DNA of 64,000 bases from CAYULW01 sp964445815 (lineage in GTDB: Bacteria > Bacteroidota > Bacteroidia > Flavobacteriales_E > Vicingaceae), in the NCBI GenBank assembly GCA_964445815.1, contig CAYULW010000001.1:310001-374000 (forward strand), in the 5' to 3' direction. The position numbers and the translations under genes were made by a program. Below are positions 44,132-51,954 of the stretch, in pieces. A model generated the notes under the pieces. It was not told where the DNA came from. It made no database searches and saw only the letters and a list, made by a program, of their open reading frames with translations. Numbering within the stretch: position 1 is the stretch's first letter; each line of letters starts with the position of its first letter.

Positions 44132-44749
44132 GTGAAAAAGAACCTGATTATTTTTATAAAAAATCCTGTTTTAGGAAAAGTTAAAACGCGTCTGGCGGAG
44201 GCTGTTGGTGATCAGCAGGCATTAGAAATTTATATTGCATTGTTGGAAAAAACCAGAGAGGAAGCACTTCAGGTAAAAGCAAAGCGATTTTTGTACTATT
44301 CAGATCGTGTACAAAGAGATGAATGGTTGGAAAATGATTTTAAAAAGAAACCGCAATCCAAGGGTGATCTGGGACAAAAGATGCAAGCTGCTTTTCAACA
44401 TGTTATGGAGCAGCAACAGAAAAAATGCATCATTATAGGAAGCGATTGCTATGATTTAAGTGCTGATATCATTGAAAGGGCCTTTTTTCTTTTGGATGAT
44501 TCAGATGTAGTTATTGGACCTGCAAATGATGGCGGGTATTATTTGTTAGGTATGAAAAGCTTTCACCCCGCATTATTTATGAATGTAGAATGGAGCACTG
44601 AAAAAGTGCTAGACCAGACTTTGGCTCATGCCAAAAATTTGAATTTAAGAGTCGCTTTGCTTGAGGAGTTAATAGATTTAGATACCTTTGACGACCTCTT
44701 AAAATCGGGATTTCCAAAAGAACGAATCGAACATGTTAGAAAAAATTAA
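44132..44749 (+). CDS. DUF2064 / TIGR04282-type arsenosugar-associated glycosyltransferase
   Basis: 205 residues with a nucleotidyl/glycosyltransferase-A fold: LIIFIKNPVLGKVKTRLAEAVGD at the N-terminus, IIGSDCYDLS with the DxD-like acidic site, and VIGPANDGGYYLLG. This is the family encoded beside arsS in many genomes. It probably adds a sugar to the deoxyadenosyl or ribosyl arsenical, or uses an arsenosugar as acceptor, but its reaction is not established. The start is GTG at 44132, abutting the arsS TAG. The last 17 nt overlap the purine nucleoside phosphorylase gene. Confidence 0.9.
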   Translation: MKKNLIIFIKNPVLGKVKTRLAEAVGDQQALEIYIALLEKTREEALQVKAKRFLYYSDRVQRDEWLENDFKKKPQSKGDLGQKMQAAFQHVMEQQQKKCIIIGSDCYDLSADIIERAFFLLDDSDVVIGPANDGGYYLLGMKSFHPALFMNVEWSTEKVLDQTLAHAKNLNLRVALLEELIDLDTFDDLLKSGFPKERIEHVRKN

Positions 44750-45545
44750 AAAAGCAAGTCAGTTTATACAAAATCAAGGAGTTGATGCTCCCTATGTTGG
44801 TATTGTTTTGGGTACAGGTTTAGGCAATCTGGCCACGAAAATTGATGCAGAGGTGGAAATTGATTATGAAAAAATTCCTCATTTTCCAGTATCTACTGTC
44901 GAGTCGCATTCAGGAAAATTGATTTATGGCAACCTTAGTGGGAAAAAAGTATTGGCCATGCAAGGGCGCTTTCACTACTATGAAGGCTATTCCGCAGCTG
45001 AGATTACTTTCCCCATACGAGTCATGAAAGACCTTGGAGTGAAAAAATTACTCATTTCAAATGCTGCAGGTACGGTAAATCCAGAATTCAAAAAAGGCAC
45101 CCTGATGTTGATCGATGATCACATCAACATGATTCCGGATAACCCTTTGCGCGGACAAAATTTTGAAGAATTGGGTCCACGTTTTCCGGACATGAGTCAG
45201 CCTTACGATAAGGTTATGAATGATCTTCTAAAACAAATTGCCAAGGAAAAAGAAATTACTTTGCACCAAGGTGTTTATACTCCTGTTGCCGGCCCAAACT
45301 TAGAAACCAGAGCCGAATATAGATACCTAAGAAGAATAGGTTCGGATGCAGTTGGTATGTCTACAGTGCCGGAAGTCATTGTAGCAAATCACATGGGTTT
45401 GCCTTGTGTTGCGATTTCGGTACTAACAGATGAATGTGACCCTGATAATTTACAACCCGTTTCAATCGCAGAAATTTTGGAAATTGCCGGAAGAGCAGAA
45501 AAGGATTTGACTGCGCTTTATGTGGAATTAGTTTCTAGAATCTAG
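44733..45545 (+). CDS. Purine nucleoside phosphorylase
   Basis: 270 residues of the trimeric PNP class (PunA-like): GIVLGTGLGNLATKI, ESHSGKLIYGNL, the phosphate-binding MQGRFHYYEGYS, ISNAAGTVNPEF, TPVAGPNLETRAEYRYLRRIG, and VGMSTVPEVIVANHM. It cleaves purine nucleosides with phosphate to give the base and a sugar 1-phosphate. Its ATG lies inside the glycosyltransferase gene, so it belongs to the arsenosugar-type operon. A nucleosidase or phosphorylase step that removes adenine from the deoxyadenosyl-arsenical intermediate is part of the proposed pathway, so this could be that enzyme rather than a general salvage protein. The choice is open. Confidence 0.92.
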   Translation: MLEKIKKASQFIQNQGVDAPYVGIVLGTGLGNLATKIDAEVEIDYEKIPHFPVSTVESHSGKLIYGNLSGKKVLAMQGRFHYYEGYSAAEITFPIRVMKDLGVKKLLISNAAGTVNPEFKKGTLMLIDDHINMIPDNPLRGQNFEELGPRFPDMSQPYDKVMNDLLKQIAKEKEITLHQGVYTPVAGPNLETRAEYRYLRRIGSDAVGMSTVPEVIVANHMGLPCVAISVLTDECDPDNLQPVSIAEILEIAGRAEKDLTALYVELVSRI

Positions 45546-46553
45546 ACCGTAATATTTTCGAATGATTGCTTCAACGGGTTTGTTCTGAGGTGTGAATCCG
45601 TTATTGTTTTTACCTCCTGATTGTAGATGGTTCGGAAACCATTTCCAAATGAACCCTCCAACAACAAAATCCTTAGACCATACTTGACTATACAAGGCTT
45701 CATACATTTTGATTTGTAAATTTAGATCTATTGCTCCATAGGGGTTTGAATCCCATGGTTCAATGGCGCTTCCTTCTTTGCTTCGATAGCCATATTCGGT
45801 CAATAAAATGAGCTTATCATTCTGTTCAGAGAAGTTTTCGAGTTGAATGGCCAATGCCTTCCATGTTTCTTTGAGTTCTATTTCTGAAGGTTGATTGTTT
45901 TTGCTCATGGGGAAATATGCATCTATACCGATATAATCTAATTCTCTCCAAAAAGGAACTCTTTTATATTCGTCCCAATTAGAAGCATAAGTCAGCTGTC
46001 CGGAGTAGATGCTTCGAATACGTTTGATTAACTTTTGCCAGTAGAGAGGCCTGCCTTGGGTAAAGGCTTCTAGTTCAGTGCCTATGCAAAACAATTCCAC
46101 ATGGTGTTTTTCGGCGACTTCTGCATAATCTAAGATAAACTGAGAGTATGATGCTTCAAAAGCTGACCAATCTGATTCAATGTCATATTTATGGTGTCCG
46201 GTAAACGCTCCATGACGGATCCAGATTTGAGGTTTCAGCATCAATTGATATCCTTCTTTTTTTGCCATTTTGATCATGGCTTCTATTCCTGCTTTCTTTT
46301 CGCCCCACCATTGCCATTCACCATTATAAGTCACTTGATTGGAACTGCTACCGATGAATCCGAAAGGCATCAGGCAAAGCCAATTGGCTTTGATTTTTTG
46401 CTTGGGAAAGCGAATCAATGAATCATCAAAAGCTTTAGGAGGAGAAACAAAACTAACGCCATTGATTTTCGTAAGACTCCTGTCTTTTATCGCTTGACAA
46501 AAAAGCAAACAGCAAAAAATCAAAAGAGAAAGGGTTTTCAGAATGAGCTTCAT
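45528..46553 (-). CDS. Glycoside hydrolase family 113-like exported protein
   Basis: 341 residues forming a TIM-barrel hydrolase related to GH113 (beta-mannanase-like). Predicted acid/base Glu is in FCIGTELEAF and the nucleophile Glu is in LILLTEYGYRS; aromatic substrate-binding residues appear in GEWQWWGEKKA, SNWDEYKRVPFW and GGFIWKWFPNH. The N-terminus is hydrophobic with a cysteine pair (LLIFCCLLFCQ), so it is exported, possibly as a lipoprotein. No polysaccharide utilisation genes are nearby. It overlaps the phosphorylase gene by 18 nt on the opposite strand. The exact substrate is unknown. Confidence 0.85.
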   Translation of the reverse strand: MKLILKTLSLLIFCCLLFCQAIKDRSLTKINGVSFVSPPKAFDDSLIRFPKQKIKANWLCLMPFGFIGSSSNQVTYNGEWQWWGEKKAGIEAMIKMAKKEGYQLMLKPQIWIRHGAFTGHHKYDIESDWSAFEASYSQFILDYAEVAEKHHVELFCIGTELEAFTQGRPLYWQKLIKRIRSIYSGQLTYASNWDEYKRVPFWRELDYIGIDAYFPMSKNNQPSEIELKETWKALAIQLENFSEQNDKLILLTEYGYRSKEGSAIEPWDSNPYGAIDLNLQIKMYEALYSQVWSKDFVVGGFIWKWFPNHLQSGGKNNNGFTPQNKPVEAIIRKYYGLDSRN

Positions 46554-46557
46554 GAAT

Positions 46558-46565
46558 CAAATGTA
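46558..46565 (-). promoter_or_regulatory. -7 promoter box (TACATTTG) 4 nt before an ATG
   Basis: TACATTTG on the minus strand ends 4 nt before the GH113-like ATG at 46553, the same spacing as at 26045 and 59333. Candidate leaderless promoter. Confidence 0.5.
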
Positions 46566-46604
46566 CATCAATTGAATAATTAGTACGGAGATGATGTTAG
46601 CAGT

Positions 46605-46621
46605 TTGCCCTCACTGGAACT
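46605..46621 (-). repeat. Degenerate third copy of the tRNA-Arg 3' end
   Basis: On the minus strand it reads AGTTCCAGTGAGGGCAA, a diverged version of the tRNA-Arg tail. It is preceded by the same CCTGAGGAATCGAGGGA block that precedes the better copy at 46684-46700. Confidence 0.6.
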
Positions 46622-46683
46622 TCCCTCGATTCCTCAGGATAAACCCTTCAGTACATTCAGGGCACCGCTTTTCGTCCTGATTT

Positions 46684-46700
46684 GTAGCCTCACCAGGACT
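46684..46700 (-). repeat. 17-nt copy of the tRNA-Arg 3' end
   Basis: Identical to the tRNA tail at 46739-46755, from A58 through the discriminator plus one base. It lies 55 nt downstream of the tRNA on the minus strand, after the linker GAGAAGTTTATCCCGAG (46712-46728). Confidence 0.9.
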
Positions 46701-46739
46701 TCCCTCGATTCCTCGGGATAAACTTCTCATCCTGTTTCG

Positions 46740-46811
46740 TAGCCTCACCAGGACTCGAACCTGGATCTAGAGTTTAGGAAACTCCTATTCTATCCCTTGA
46801 ACTATGAGGCC
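46740..46811 (-). tRNA. tRNA-Arg (anticodon CCT)
   Basis: 72-nt cloverleaf on the minus strand: acceptor GGCCTCA with TGAGGCT (first pair G-U), D stem GTTC with GAAT, anticodon stem GGAGT with ACTCT and loop TTCCTAA giving CCT, variable loop AGAT, T stem CCAGG with CCTGG around TTCGAGT, discriminator A. CCA is not encoded. It lies 11 nt after the SPOR gene and may be cotranscribed with it. Confidence 0.95.
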
Positions 46812-46822
46812 ATATTTTAATT

Positions 46823-47287
46823 TTACTCGTCAAAGCTGATTTCGGCCTTCACGATAAACGCACTTTGAAAATCAATTTTGTAGAGTGCTAAAAACTTGGC
46901 CGCAATAGCCCGATCGCGGTAATTGCCTACTCTGATCTTAAAATTAGGTTGCTGGTAGATCAGTTCAGGGCGCTCCTCTTCATACTTGTTGATAAAATCT
47001 GATCTGACTTGTGCAGCTTCCATTCGGCTGGAACCGGAATACAATTGAATGCGATAACCTTTAACCTTCTTCTGTTCATTATAATGTTCTACAAAAGCAC
47101 CAAGTCGCTCATCTTGAATGAGGTTTAATTCAGAAGACATAGAGTCAAGTGCCTGATCATGAAAAGGGATGTCTGTCTTTGATTTAAGTTCAATCGCTTC
47201 GGGAAGATGCTGTGCATCGGTAGATTCTATTTGACCAAAGGCCAAGCAAGCAATCAGCATAGAAAACAGCGAGCATAAAGATTTCAT
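46823..47287 (-). CDS. SPOR-domain exported protein
   Basis: 154 residues from the ATG at 47287. Signal peptide (LCSLFSMLIACLAFGQ), a linker, and a C-terminal SPOR domain (GYRIQLYSGSSRMEAAQVRS, then PNFKIRVGNYRDRAIAAKFL). SPOR domains bind glycan strands stripped of side peptides, often at the division septum. With no membrane anchor it should be periplasmic. A longer reading from 47320 is rejected because its first codons overlap the TATTTTTG box at 47308-47315. Confidence 0.88.
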   Translation of the reverse strand: MKSLCSLFSMLIACLAFGQIESTDAQHLPEAIELKSKTDIPFHDQALDSMSSELNLIQDERLGAFVEHYNEQKKVKGYRIQLYSGSSRMEAAQVRSDFINKYEEERPELIYQQPNFKIRVGNYRDRAIAAKFLALYKIDFQSAFIVKAEISFDE

Positions 47288-47307
47288 AAAATGTTCATTT
47301 AGGCCTG

Positions 47308-47315
47308 CAAAAATA
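47308..47315 (-). promoter_or_regulatory. -7 promoter box for the SPOR gene (TATTTTTG)
   Basis: TATTTTTG on the minus strand, 20 nt before the ATG at 47287, may also serve tRNA-Arg downstream. It lies in the 253-nt spacer divergent from the respiratory operon. Confidence 0.5.
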
Positions 47316-47471
47316 CACAAGCCATGCCAAAATTAGAGTTTAGCTAAATATAGCTTAGGCATTCCGATAAAGTTAATTTTAACGTCTCTTAACATTATTT
47401 AGAACCATTCTAAATTACACACTAGGTCTTCAAAATTCTCCGAAATAGGATTTAAAAAATGAATCCATGGT

Positions 47472-47479
47472 TAAATTTG
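47472..47479 (+). promoter_or_regulatory. -7 promoter box of the act-cox operon (TAAATTTG)
   Basis: TAAATTTG, 61 nt before the actA ATG at 47541. The leader holds an AAAAAAAAGG run and a small imperfect palindrome, GTACTGTTTAACAGTAAC; I see no terminator-like attenuator. No -33 TTG is evident. Confidence 0.5.
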
Positions 47480-47540
47480 CAACCATAAAAAAAAGGTTTA
47501 TCATTGTACTGTTTAACAGTAACGACCTAATTAGCTAAGT

Positions 47541-48812
47541 ATGAAATATTTACTATTTGGAAAGTCCAGAGTCTTATTGAGCGCTCTAAGCTTATTTTTC
47601 TTCATAACCGGTTTCTCTACGCAACATCTAATGGCGCAAGAAGATGGCGAAAAGCTATTTAAAAGTTACTGTGCCTCTTGTCATAGCCCCGGTTCAAATC
47701 AATTGGTTGGGCCCGGATTGGCAGGTGTATATGACAAGTATGAGCGCGAGTGGTTGTATGCCTGGATTAAAAACTCACAGGAATTAATTGGCAGCGGAGA
47801 TGCTGATGCAGTAGCCGTTTATGAGCAATACAATAAGATATTGATGCCTGCACAGCCAGTGAACAATGAGCAAATCGATGCCATTTTGGATTATGTTAAA
47901 GTCTACAATGAATCGGCTCCTGAACCTGATGATAATACGGCTGGTGTGACCACTACAGGTGATAATGAGCCAGAGGCCTCAGATTCAGGCATGTTTGTGA
48001 TCATCGGGTTAATCATTTTGTTTTTGATTGTGATTTCCATTTTGCGTGGTGTTCAGCACTCCATGCAATCGGTAAGGGCTAAACAAGAAGGTGAAGAAGA
48101 ACCGGAAGAGGTAAGCATGTTTGGTGCTTTAGGGCTTTGGGTCAATAAGAATAAAACCATTGTCGGTTTAATTGGTATTGTATTGTTGGTAATGGTTGCT
48201 AAATCGGGTTGGGATGCAGCTGTAGATATAGGAGTGTATACCGGTTATGAGCCTGAACAACCCATTAAATTCTCTCATAAATTGCATGCTGGTGATAATG
48301 GTATAGATTGTCAATATTGTCACAATAGTGCGTCGTACAGTAAGTCGGCGGGAATACCTTCGCCAAACTTGTGCATGAACTGTCACACATACATTCAAGA
48401 AGGACCACAATACGGAAAAGAAGAAATTGCCAAGATTTATGCGGCTTTGGATTTCGATCCGGTCACGAAGACCTATGGTCCGAACCAAAAGCCAATCAAA
48501 TGGGTGAAGGTGCATAATTTGCCGGATCACGTTTATTTTAATCACTCTCAGCACGTTACTGTGGGTAAAATTGCTTGTCAGAAATGTCATGGACCGGTAG
48601 AAACCTATACTGTGGGTAGACAACACGAATCTTTAACGATGGGATGGTGTATCAACTGTCATAGAGAGACAAAAGTTCAAATGGCAGATAATGGCTATTA
48701 CGATGAAATTCATGCAAGACTTCCGGAAGATCTTAAGAAAGAGTATCTGGAAGATGGAACGATCACCGTTTCAGAGCTTGGAGGAATTGAATGTGCAAAA
48801 TGTCACTATTAA
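47541..48812 (+). CDS. actA: ActA, multihaem cytochrome c subunit of Alternative Complex III, with extra monohaem domain
   Basis: 423 residues with six CxxCH haem motifs: CASCH at 44-48, then CQYCH 257-261, CMNCH 278-282, CQKCH 346-350, CINCH 370-374 and CAKCH 418-422. The last five form the pentahaem domain expected of ActA. The first lies in a separate monohaem cytochrome domain (residues 34-125) after the signal peptide. Two membrane helices (151-170 and 205-222) separate the parts. Alternative Complex III oxidises menaquinol and passes electrons to a cytochrome oxidase. First gene of the operon; actB follows 25 nt later. Confidence 0.93.
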   Translation: MKYLLFGKSRVLLSALSLFFFITGFSTQHLMAQEDGEKLFKSYCASCHSPGSNQLVGPGLAGVYDKYEREWLYAWIKNSQELIGSGDADAVAVYEQYNKILMPAQPVNNEQIDAILDYVKVYNESAPEPDDNTAGVTTTGDNEPEASDSGMFVIIGLIILFLIVISILRGVQHSMQSVRAKQEGEEEPEEVSMFGALGLWVNKNKTIVGLIGIVLLVMVAKSGWDAAVDIGVYTGYEPEQPIKFSHKLHAGDNGIDCQYCHNSASYSKSAGIPSPNLCMNCHTYIQEGPQYGKEEIAKIYAALDFDPVTKTYGPNQKPIKWVKVHNLPDHVYFNHSQHVTVGKIACQKCHGPVETYTVGRQHESLTMGWCINCHRETKVQMADNGYYDEIHARLPEDLKKEYLEDGTITVSELGGIECAKCHY

Positions 48813-48837
48813 AAATTATTTAGATTAGCTGAAGCTT

Positions 48838-51800
48838 ATGTCAAATAATACGAAATATTGGAAAGGAGTTGAAGAGTTACATGATACTTCGTCTTTCCAA
48901 GAAACAAAAAATAAAGAGTTTAACGAACTACTTCCGGTAGAAGATTTTTTAGGCGATAAAGGCCTTTTAGAAAATTCGCAAACCTCTCGTAGAGATTTCT
49001 TGAAATATTTGGGCTTTGGTGTCACAGCTGCTTCATTAGCAGCCTGTGAAACGCCGGTCAATAAAGTCATACCTTACGTGGTAAAGTCTGACAAGACTAA
49101 CCCCGGGGTGGCGAATTATTTTGCGGCTGCTTTTAATGATGGGAACGATTACTGTGACATCTTGGTCAAGACAAGAGAAGGTCGTCCAATAAAAATAGAA
49201 GGCAATAAACAGTCTCCTGTTACCATGGGTGGGGTAAATGCCAGAGTCAATTCTTCGGTATTGTCATTATACGATGGTAATCGTTATAAAGGCCCTCAAA
49301 TGAATGGCGCAAATTCTACTTGGGCTGAACTGGATGCTGAAATTAAACAGCAATTGTCTGCTGTACTTTCTAAAGGGGGATCTGTCCGTTTATTAACGAA
49401 TACGATACATAGCCCCTCAACTTTGCGACTAATTGAAGAGTTCAAAGCGGCTTACCCTAATGCGGATATACAACACGTAACATATGATACAGTATCATAT
49501 AGTGGCATGTTGGAAGCCAACAATATGAGTTTTGGTCAAGCCGTTTTACCGTCTTATGATTTCTCAAAAGCCAAGTCGATCGTTAGTGTCGCGGCTGATT
49601 TCTTAGCGAACTTTCCGAATTCTATTGGAATTTCTAAGCAATATGCGAAAGGTAGAAATCCTGAAAACGCATGGATGTCTAAGCATTTTCAGTTTGAATC
49701 TTCAATGTCTTTAAGTGGTTCAAATGCAGATGTACGCGTGCCTGTTAAGCCTTCACAGCATGGAGCGGTTGTCGCTAACTTGTACAATTACATTGCTTCT
49801 AAAACCGGTTCTTCAAGTGTGAAGGCCGCCTCTTTAGAGATTTCAGAGCAGATTGCTAAAGCCGGTGATCACTTATTGGCTAATAAAGGGAACTCCATTG
49901 TAGTTTGTGGTTCAAATGACAAGAGCATTCAGTTATTGGTCAATGGCATTAATAATATGTTGGGTAATTATGGTACTACCATAAATGTTTCAAAGCCACT
50001 CAATCTATACAAAGGAATAGATAGCAATGTCAAAACTTTAGTGAAGGATATGGCTTCCGGTAAGGTGGATGCCTTAATGATTAGTGGTGTAAATCCCGCC
50101 TACTCATTACCAAAAGCTTATAATTTTGAGGAAGCTATAGCTAAAGTAGGTTTAACCGTTTCTTTTGCCAGTCGTCCTGATGCAACAAGTGCTTTGTGTA
50201 ATTATGTTGCAGCTACACCTCATCAATTAGAATCATGGGGAGATGCAAATCCTGTTGGAAATGTATACACGACCATTCAACCTTCAATAACACCATTATT
50301 TGACACGCGTCAGATGGAAGATAGCTTGTTGGATTGGTCGGGAAAAGAAGAAACGTATTACGATTATATACGTGCCACTTGGGAAGCAACTGCATTTACA
50401 ATGCAGTCTAAAAGCCTTTTGTTTGATGACTTCTGGAATCAAGTGCTGCACGATGGCTATTTTACAGCTTCAACTTCAAATGAAATGGAAAGCCCTTCAT
50501 TTGGGGGAGATGTCAATGCAGCAGCCTCAGCCGTAGCTAAGGCTCAAAGTACGGAATGGGAATTGGAGTTTTATCAAAAAGTCGGTATTGGAAACGGAAG
50601 TCAAGCGCATAATCCTTGGTTACAAGAATTGCCGGATCCGATTTCTAAAATGACTTGGGATAATTACTTAACCATGAATCCTGCAGATGCTGAAGCACAA
50701 GGTTTTGCAACGGCTTATGGTGAGCAAAAAGACGCCAATACAGTCAACTTGACTATAAACGGGCTAAGCTTTGAAAACGTGCCTGTAATAGCGCAGCCGG
50801 GCCAAACAAGAGGGACACTTGGTGTAGCTCTGGGTTATGGTCAAGGTATTGGAAAGAAAAACGAGATCATTGGAACTAACTTTTATCCTGCAGTTGCAGA
50901 CATGAATGGTTCTGATGCGAGATATTCGACAGAAGTTCGTTTTGAGTCTACCGGTAATACATATCAAGTCGCAACAACACAGACACATCACACGGTGATG
51001 GGCAGAACTTCAGTTGTTCGTGAGACCTCTCTGAATACCTTCAAAAATGGGTCTAAGGATGATTATAATCCCGCACATTTATTGGCGACCCATGATGGAC
51101 CTAAAAATGTCAATGATATTGACCTTTGGGCGAAACATCCGATCAAAGAGGTGGGTCATCATTGGGGCATGAGCATTGACTTGAATGCCTGTATTGGTTG
51201 TGGATCGTGTATTACCTCATGTAATTCTGAAAACAATGTGCCTGTTGTTGGAAAAGATGAAGTGCGGCGTTCAAGAGAAATGCATTGGATCAGGATTGAC
51301 CGTTATTTCAGTAGTGCTGAAGAGCGTGTAGATAAGAGTGAGCGTTCTTACGGTGCAATGGAGAGTCCAGAGGATAACCCTAAAGTGGTGCATCAACCCA
51401 TGATGTGTCAGCATTGTAATCATGCACCCTGTGAAACAGTTTGCCCTGTAGCTGCAACAACTCATAGCAACGAAGGCTTAAATCAGATGACCTATAACAG
51501 ATGTATTGGAACAAGATATTGTGCCAATAACTGTCCTTACAAAGTGCGTCGTTTCAACTGGTTTAACTACATGGGCTTGGATAAGTTTGCAGATCTTAAT
51601 CCATCTCAGGATGATCTGGGTAGAATGGTATTGAATCCTGATGTGACGGTAAGAGCAAGAGGGGTTATGGAAAAATGTAGCATGTGTGTTCAGCGAATTC
51701 AGACAGGGAAATTAAATGCGAAGAAAGAAGGGCGTAAAGTTCTGGATGGAGAAATAGAAACGGCATGTGCATCAGCTTGTCCTACCAATGCGATTACGTT

Positions 51801-51942
51801 TGGGGATTTGAATGATCAGAATAGTTTAGTGCGAAGAGCAGCCGATAATAACAGAGCCTATAGAGTGATAGAAGAAGTGGGAACACAGGCTAATGTCTAC
51901 TATCAGGTGAAGGTTAGAAATACAGAATCAAATATTGCTTAA
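48838..51942 (+). CDS. actB: ActB, molybdopterin-oxidoreductase-like iron-sulfur subunit of Alternative Complex III
   Basis: 1034 residues: an N-terminal variant twin-arginine signal (TSRRDFLKYLGFGVTAASLA from about residue 49), a catalytically silent molybdopterin-oxidoreductase-like part to about 730, and a ferredoxin-like C-terminal part. The cysteines for iron-sulfur clusters are in CIGCGSCITSCNSE, CQHCNHAPCETVCPV, CIGTRYCANNCPYK and CSMCVQRIQ with CASACPT, as expected for three [4Fe-4S] and one [3Fe-4S] cluster. Such fusions carry no molybdenum. It is the electron-transfer core facing the periplasm. actC begins 12 nt downstream. Confidence 0.95.
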   Translation: MSNNTKYWKGVEELHDTSSFQETKNKEFNELLPVEDFLGDKGLLENSQTSRRDFLKYLGFGVTAASLAACETPVNKVIPYVVKSDKTNPGVANYFAAAFNDGNDYCDILVKTREGRPIKIEGNKQSPVTMGGVNARVNSSVLSLYDGNRYKGPQMNGANSTWAELDAEIKQQLSAVLSKGGSVRLLTNTIHSPSTLRLIEEFKAAYPNADIQHVTYDTVSYSGMLEANNMSFGQAVLPSYDFSKAKSIVSVAADFLANFPNSIGISKQYAKGRNPENAWMSKHFQFESSMSLSGSNADVRVPVKPSQHGAVVANLYNYIASKTGSSSVKAASLEISEQIAKAGDHLLANKGNSIVVCGSNDKSIQLLVNGINNMLGNYGTTINVSKPLNLYKGIDSNVKTLVKDMASGKVDALMISGVNPAYSLPKAYNFEEAIAKVGLTVSFASRPDATSALCNYVAATPHQLESWGDANPVGNVYTTIQPSITPLFDTRQMEDSLLDWSGKEETYYDYIRATWEATAFTMQSKSLLFDDFWNQVLHDGYFTASTSNEMESPSFGGDVNAAASAVAKAQSTEWELEFYQKVGIGNGSQAHNPWLQELPDPISKMTWDNYLTMNPADAEAQGFATAYGEQKDANTVNLTINGLSFENVPVIAQPGQTRGTLGVALGYGQGIGKKNEIIGTNFYPAVADMNGSDARYSTEVRFESTGNTYQVATTQTHHTVMGRTSVVRETSLNTFKNGSKDDYNPAHLLATHDGPKNVNDIDLWAKHPIKEVGHHWGMSIDLNACIGCGSCITSCNSENNVPVVGKDEVRRSREMHWIRIDRYFSSAEERVDKSERSYGAMESPEDNPKVVHQPMMCQHCNHAPCETVCPVAATTHSNEGLNQMTYNRCIGTRYCANNCPYKVRRFNWFNYMGLDKFADLNPSQDDLGRMVLNPDVTVRARGVMEKCSMCVQRIQTGKLNAKKEGRKVLDGEIETACASACPTNAITFGDLNDQNSLVRRAADNNRAYRVIEEVGTQANVYYQVKVRNTESNIA

Positions 51943-51954
51943 AACAGATATAGA

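Noticed and set aside
46605..46755. Repeats near tRNA-Arg as a CRISPR array
   Set aside because: Two or three unequal units that include tRNA sequence, irregular spacing, and no cas genes.
48168..48626. 152-residue open frame on the minus strand inside actA
   Set aside because: Shadow of the haem-rich actA coding sequence; composition biased to Thr, Ile and His, no promoter box, no family resemblance.
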